Shown here in pieces: positions 6,903-10,240 of a stretch of 10,240 nt of DNA (position 1 is its first letter; each line of letters opens with the position of its first letter). The notes below the pieces were generated by a model that saw nothing but the letters and a program-made list of their open reading frames with translations, searched no databases and had not been told where the DNA came from. The translations under genes were made by a program, and so were the position numbers. The DNA is from Flaviramulus sp. (GTDB taxonomy: Bacteria > Bacteroidota > Bacteroidia > Flavobacteriales > Flavobacteriaceae), in contig JALRJA010000110.1 in assembly GCA_023255235.1 (NCBI GenBank), forward strand, positions 1 to 10,240. The letters are read 5' to 3'.

Positions 6903-7199
6903 TTATTTTAAACTCTCCATTTTTTCAACGCTCCAGGCTTTTGCAGGTTTACTAAATAGGGGTTTGGTTTTAGACCAAACTGTATTGTACAACTCTGATT
7001 TTCTATAAAGCTCTAAAGCCTCTTCGTTTTCCCAATAACTATAAGTAAAATAAACAGTTGGGTCGTGAATATCTCTGTAAAGCTCTAAAAAATGGCAACC
7101 TTCAAAAGCTCTAATTTGATGTTTAACCTGATTGAAATTATAAAGAAAATGGTCTATATTTTGTTTATAAAATCCCATTTTAACAATTCGTATCAACAT
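6903..7199 (-). CDS. Antibiotic-biosynthesis-monooxygenase (ABM) domain protein
   Basis: This 98-residue protein is one dimeric alpha-beta barrel (ferredoxin-like) domain of the ABM family, whose members include quinol monooxygenases, haem-degrading enzymes and proteins with no known reaction. The visible pattern is an N-terminal strand LIRIVKMGF, a helix IDHFLYNFNQVKHQIRAF with GCHFLELYRD, then VYFTYSYWENEEALELYRKSELY (49-71, the W-x-(S/N)-x-E-A-L-x-x-H/Y signature) and a final helix-strand ending PAKAWSVEKM. It starts 9 bases after the preceding gene (7209-8102), so it is almost certainly cotranscribed with it. The substrate cannot be told from sequence. The ATG at 7199 gives the expected N-terminal strand. 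Confidence 0.85.
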   Translation of the reverse strand: MLIRIVKMGFYKQNIDHFLYNFNQVKHQIRAFEGCHFLELYRDIHDPTVYFTYSYWENEEALELYRKSELYNTVWSKTKPLFSKPAKAWSVEKMESLK

Positions 7200-7208
7200 A
7201 ATTTTGTT

Positions 7209-8102
7209 TTAATAATCACTACTACCCAAAACATCTTGTTTTACTTCTTTACCCTTTGGAGCTATTGGTGTTGTAACAAAACTAACACTAACGGTATCCA
7301 TCAAATTTAAGCCTAAAAGGGTAGAGGCACTTCCAACGGTATCACTATTGCTTTTATAGACTGCTATTTCTAAAAAATCACCCGAATTAAAAACCACCAA
7401 TTTTCTACCTTCATCGTTTCGTTTGTTTTCGGGTACTTCAAAATTTACAAAGTCGCTATATTTTTTATATATTTTTTTAAAAGTATAATGTCTAGCCGAA
7501 ACCACAAAATCGCGCCCTTTTTGTATGGTTTCAAAAAAACCACGTTTAATATTGGTAATAACATTTCCGTAGTTATCAATGTAAATTACATTACCAACAA
7601 TTTGTGTTTTATCATCATTAACATAAGGCACAATATTTTTTATTGGTTTTATCTTGTCTAAAGGTTTACCAATAACCTCCAAAGTACCGCCACGAGCTAT
7701 ATGGCAGGCTACTTTTACAAACACATCTAGCACAGGAAAACTTGTTTGTATTTTGTCATGAATATTGATTTCCACAATTTTTTCAGGAGTTATTTCAGAA
7801 CAAATCATGCTCATAATACCGTTATTGGCACATATAAAATAATGGTCGTCTAGCTTAACAGCTATATGTTTATTTTCCGGATTAATTTCAGAATCAATAC
7901 CTATTATATGAATAGTTCCTTTAGGGAAACTAGGGTAGGTGTTTTGAATAATGTAAGCCGCTTCTAGAGTGTTAAATGGTGAAACAGAATGAGAGATATC
8001 AACAATTTTTACATCAGAAAGCTCACTGTAAATAGCCCCTTTAGTTGCTCCAGCAAAGTAATCTTTTTCACCAAAATCGGTGGTTAGTGTTATAATAGCC
8101 AT
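7209..8102 (-). CDS. SAM hydroxide adenosyltransferase / chlorinase-fluorinase family protein (DUF62)
   Basis: Family members split S-adenosylmethionine into adenosine and methionine with water (SAM hydrolase) or use a halide. The 297 residues start with the hallmark MAIITLTTDFGEKDYFAGATKG, followed by the DISHSVSPFNTLEAAYII stretch, HYFICANNG (87-95) and a C-terminal beta-barrel domain including IVGNVIYIDNYGNVITNI (168-185). The catalytic residues of the characterised hydrolases are Asp, Arg and His (Asp68/Arg75/His127 in the archaeal enzyme). Here Asp70 is kept, but the Arg position aligns with Asn77 (Lys78 next to it) and the His position with Pro123. This looks like a subfamily with altered or lost chemistry; the alignment was made by eye. 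It is transcribed from a good promoter at 8139-8167 and shares an operon with the ABM gene. The ATG at 8102 is at the conserved N-terminus. Confidence 0.9.
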   Translation of the reverse strand: MAIITLTTDFGEKDYFAGATKGAIYSELSDVKIVDISHSVSPFNTLEAAYIIQNTYPSFPKGTIHIIGIDSEINPENKHIAVKLDDHYFICANNGIMSMICSEITPEKIVEINIHDKIQTSFPVLDVFVKVACHIARGGTLEVIGKPLDKIKPIKNIVPYVNDDKTQIVGNVIYIDNYGNVITNIKRGFFETIQKGRDFVVSARHYTFKKIYKKYSDFVNFEVPENKRNDEGRKLVVFNSGDFLEIAVYKSNSDTVGSASTLLGLNLMDTVSVSFVTTPIAPKGKEVKQDVLGSSDY

Positions 8103-8135
8103 TGAAAATTGTTGATATGTTTTTAGCTAAGTATG

Positions 8136-8159
8136 ACTCAAATTTACTTATTTTTGAGT
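8136..8159. repeat. Inverted repeat over the -7 element of the DUF62 promoter
   Basis: ACTCAAA (8136-8142) pairs with TTTGAGT (8153-8159) across a 10-base spacer. The left arm overlaps the CAAATTTA of the promoter -7 element, so a protein bound here would block RNA polymerase. The position is suggestive of an operator, but no regulator is known from this window. Confidence 0.35.
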
Positions 8160-8167
8160 TTTACAAA
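8139..8167 (-). promoter_or_regulatory. Promoter of the DUF62-ABM genes
   Basis: On the minus strand TAAATTTG (plus 8139-8146) is an exact Bacteroidota -7 element TAnnTTTG. TTTG (plus 8164-8167) lies 17 bases further upstream as the -33 element, within the usual 17-23 base spacing. Transcription would begin about six bases past the -7 element, near 8132, giving a leader of about 30 bases before the ATG at 8102. This is the best promoter in the window. Confidence 0.65.
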
Positions 8168-8176
8168 CCTACACAA

Positions 8177-8212
8177 AATTTTCATTTCACTTTTATGATT
8201 TCAATGAAAATT
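8177..8212. repeat. Ten-base inverted repeat in the phoH/DUF62 intergenic region
   Basis: AATTTTCATT (8177-8186) and its exact complement AATGAAAATT (8203-8212) are separated by 16 bases. They lie just upstream of the DUF62 promoter and about 100 bases before phoH. A dimeric regulator acting on both divergent genes is one possibility; chance in AT-rich DNA is another. Confidence 0.35.
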
Positions 8213-8310
8213 AATAGTAGGCGAAAAACTAATTTAATTGTTCTAATTTTTTTTAAATACGTAAGTCTTTAAATAATCATTAGAAATATACTATTTAATA
8301 AATAACGCTT

Positions 8311-9264
8311 TTGAACGAAATTATTATTGAACTAGAAGAAATATCTCCTAAAGAATTTTTTGGAGCTCAAAACACCAACATTGAACTACTTAAAAAATAC
8401 TTTCCCAAACTTAAAATTGTAGCTAGAGGTAATAAAATAAAAGCTTTTGGTGACGACGAGTTACTAGAAGAATTTGACCGCAGAATAACCATGCTTTTAA
8501 AACATTTTGGCAAATTCAATAAAATTGATGAAAACACAATTGAACGTGTTTTAACTAGTCAAAGTAGTGATGATTATACAACCTCAAAAGAAAGCGGTGA
8601 GGTAATTGTTCATGGTGTTGGCGGAAGACTAGTAAAAGCTCAAACAGCCAATCAGCGTAAGCTAGTAGAACTTATGCGTAAAAACGATATGGTTTTTGCA
8701 ATAGGACCTGCAGGAACCGGAAAAACTTATACCGGAGTTGCACTTGCCGTACAAGCTCTTAAAAACAAAGAAGTTAAACGCATCATTTTAACTCGCCCTG
8801 CTGTAGAGGCTGGTGAAAACCTTGGGTTTTTACCTGGCGATTTAAAAGAAAAGCTAGACCCATACATGCAACCACTATATGACGCCCTGCGCGATATGAT
8901 AGCTCCAGAAAAATTAGCTCATTATATAGAAAACGGCACTATACAAATAGCACCATTGGCTTTTATGCGAGGAAGAACCCTAGACCATGCCTTTGTTATT
9001 CTTGACGAAGGACAAAATACCACGCATGCCCAAATGAAAATGTTTTTAACACGCATGGGTAAAAACGCCAAATTTTTACTAACAGGAGACCCTGGACAAA
9101 TAGATTTGCCAAGACGCACCATTTCAGGACTAAAAGAAGCACTTTTAATCTTAAAAAATGTTGAAGGTGTTGGTATGATTTTTTTAGATGATAAAGATGT
9201 TATAAGGCATAAACTGGTTAAAAAAGTTATAGAAGCCTATAAGAGCATTGAAAATAGAGAGTAG
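8311..9264 (+). CDS. phoH: PhoH-like ATPase
   Basis: This is a cytoplasmic P-loop ATPase of the PhoH family, related to superfamily 1 helicases; its cellular role (RNA metabolism, stress or phosphate response) is not settled. In the 317 residues an N-terminal region (1-100) resembles an RNA-binding KH-like fold (IVARGNKIKAFGDDELLEEF). The ATPase follows with Walker A GPAGTGKT (132-139), TRPAVEAGENLGFLPGDLKEKLDPYMQPLYDAL (161-193), Walker B VILDEGQN (229-236) and LLTGDPGQIDLP (256-267). Length and motifs are complete. The start is a TTG, chosen because TAA lies in frame four codons upstream and the next in-frame Met is at residue 61, inside the conserved domain. purC follows after 34 bases on the same strand with no terminator visible, so the two are probably cotranscribed. 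Confidence 0.95.
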   Translation: MNEIIIELEEISPKEFFGAQNTNIELLKKYFPKLKIVARGNKIKAFGDDELLEEFDRRITMLLKHFGKFNKIDENTIERVLTSQSSDDYTTSKESGEVIVHGVGGRLVKAQTANQRKLVELMRKNDMVFAIGPAGTGKTYTGVALAVQALKNKEVKRIILTRPAVEAGENLGFLPGDLKEKLDPYMQPLYDALRDMIAPEKLAHYIENGTIQIAPLAFMRGRTLDHAFVILDEGQNTTHAQMKMFLTRMGKNAKFLLTGDPGQIDLPRRTISGLKEALLILKNVEGVGMIFLDDKDVIRHKLVKKVIEAYKSIENRE

Positions 9265-9298
9265 CAATAATATAGTAACCTTATAAAAACAGTAATTT

Positions 9299-10240
9299 GT
9301 GGCAAACACTAATACCATCATAGACACTAACTTTCATTTTCCTAATCAAAAAAGTGTTTACAAAGGAAAAGTTAGAGAGGTATATAATATCAATAACGAG
9401 CAATTAATAATGATTGCTACCGATAGGCTATCAGCATTTGATGTTGTTATGCCTAAAGGCATTCCGTATAAAGGTCAAATATTAAATCAAATTGCAACCA
9501 AAATGATGCATGCAACGGCAGATATTGTTCCAAATTGGTTAATAGCAACACCAGACCCAAATGTAGCTATTGGGCATTTGTGCGAACCTTTTAAAGTAGA
9601 AATGGTAATACGAGGTTATATGTCTGGTCATGCAGCACGCGAGTATAATGCTGGTAAACGAATACTCTGTGGCGTAAATTTACCTGAAGGTATGAAAGAA
9701 AATGATAAATTTTCAGAACCAATTATTACACCAGCCACTAAGGCAGAAATGGGAAATCATGATGAAGATATTGCTCGTGATGCTATTTTAAAACGCGGTA
9801 TTGTTTCTGAAGAAGATTACCTTATTCTTGAAGATTATACCCGTAAACTATTTCAAAGAGGTACTGAAATTGCAGCCTCACGCGGGCTTATTTTAGTTGA
9901 TACCAAATATGAATTTGGTAAAACCAAAGACGGCAAAATTGTTTTGATTGATGAAATTCACACACCCGATTCATCACGCTATTTTTATGCCAATGGCTAC
10001 AAAGAACGCCAAGATAATGCTGAACCACAAAAACAACTAAGCAAAGAGTTTGTAAGGCAATGGTTAATTTCTAATAATTTTCAAGGATTAGAAGGGCAAA
10101 CTGTACCACATATGAGTGATGCTTATATTGAAACCGTTAGTGAACGTTATATAGAACTTTATGAAAATATAACTGGTGAAACTTTTAAAAAAGCTAACGT
10201 TAGTAACATAATAAAACGTATTGAAACTAATGTTTTAGCA
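9299..10240 (+). CDS. purC: SAICAR synthetase (phosphoribosylaminoimidazole-succinocarboxamide synthase), 3' end cut by window
   Basis: This cytoplasmic enzyme joins CAIR and aspartate with ATP to give SAICAR in purine synthesis. 314 codons are present and the last few are beyond the window; about 317 residues is normal for the flavobacterial type. The motifs run in order: [10 protein letters not shown] (20-29, the glycine-rich ATP site), [20 protein letters not shown] (40-59), [16 protein letters not shown] (101-116), IITPATKAE (142-150), [12 protein letters not shown] (196-207) and [14 protein letters not shown] (216-229, metal and substrate binding). The start is GTG at 9299: an in-frame TAA lies just two codons before it (9293-9295) and no ATG precedes the conserved [16 protein letters not shown]. 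The gene follows phoH closely. I am confident of the identification. Confidence 0.96.
   Translation, partial: MANTNTIIDTNFHFPNQKSVYKGKVREVYNINNEQLIMIATDRLSAFDVVMPKGIPYKGQILNQIATKMMHATADIVPNWLIATPDPNVAIGHLCEPFKVEMVIRGYMSGHAAREYNAGKRILCGVNLPEGMKENDKFSEPIITPATKAEMGNHDEDIARDAILKRGIVSEEDYLILEDYTRKLFQRGTEIAASRGLILVDTKYEFGKTKDGKIVLIDEIHTPDSSRYFYANGYKERQDNAEPQKQLSKEFVRQWLISNNFQGLEGQTVPHMSDAYIETVSERYIELYENITGETFKKANVSNIIKRIETNVLA

Noticed and set aside
7092..7310. Open frame on the plus strand across the ABM/DUF62 junction
   Set aside because: It spans two well-supported genes on the other strand and is low in complexity.
8248..8270. A phoH promoter around TAAGTCTT (8262-8269) with TTG at 8238-8240
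   Set aside because: The -7 element has two mismatches to TAnnTTTG, so it was not listed as a feature although the spacing of 21 bases would fit.

Overview
The window is AT-rich (roughly two thirds A+T by eye) and looks like a Bacteroidota chromosome, most likely from the family Flavobacteriaceae. The evidence is the gliding-motility genes gldF and gldG, promoters of the TTTG/TAnnTTTG type, an absence of clear Shine-Dalgarno sequences, and protein sequences that read as flavobacterial throughout. No mobile element, CRISPR array, tRNA or rRNA gene was seen. The longest stretch without a gene is 208 bases (8103-8310), so coding density is high and the region looks like ordinary core genome.

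Layout from left to right. (1) The 3' end of a class II fumarase gene (fumC, + strand) converges on an unnamed membrane-anchored coiled-coil protein (- strand, 490-1374), with a strong two-way terminator between them. (2) Divergent from that gene is a ureohydrolase (arginase/agmatinase/formimidoylglutamase) family enzyme (+, 1482-2501). It converges on dnaN, the DNA polymerase III sliding clamp (-, 2627-3745), and a second two-way terminator separates them. (3) Upstream of dnaN on the same strand is a cluster transcribed right to left: a SAM hydroxide adenosyltransferase-like protein (7209-8102), an antibiotic-biosynthesis-monooxygenase fold protein (6903-7199), the ABC permease gldF (6072-6779), a two-TM protein with a BamE-like tail (5580-6065), and gldG (3920-5587). 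(4) From the divergent intergenic region at 8103-8310, phoH (+, 8311-9264) and purC (+, 9299 to past the window end) are read in the other direction.

GldF and GldG form an ABC transporter complex with the ATPase GldA, which is encoded elsewhere, and it is needed for flavobacterial gliding. FumC serves the TCA cycle, PurC purine synthesis and DnaN replication. PhoH is an ATPase of uncertain role in RNA or stress physiology.

The most interesting points are these. An extra gene is wedged between gldF and gldG. A probable one-base frameshift lies at the very end of gldF: the alternative frame restores a basic C-terminus and an ATGA overlap with the next gene. The SAM hydrolase homologue appears to lack the His and Arg of the family's Asp-Arg-His triad. 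phoH and purC have TTG and GTG starts that are forced by in-frame stops just upstream. Several unexplained inverted or direct repeats lie in the promoter regions. I found no convincing new multi-gene system.
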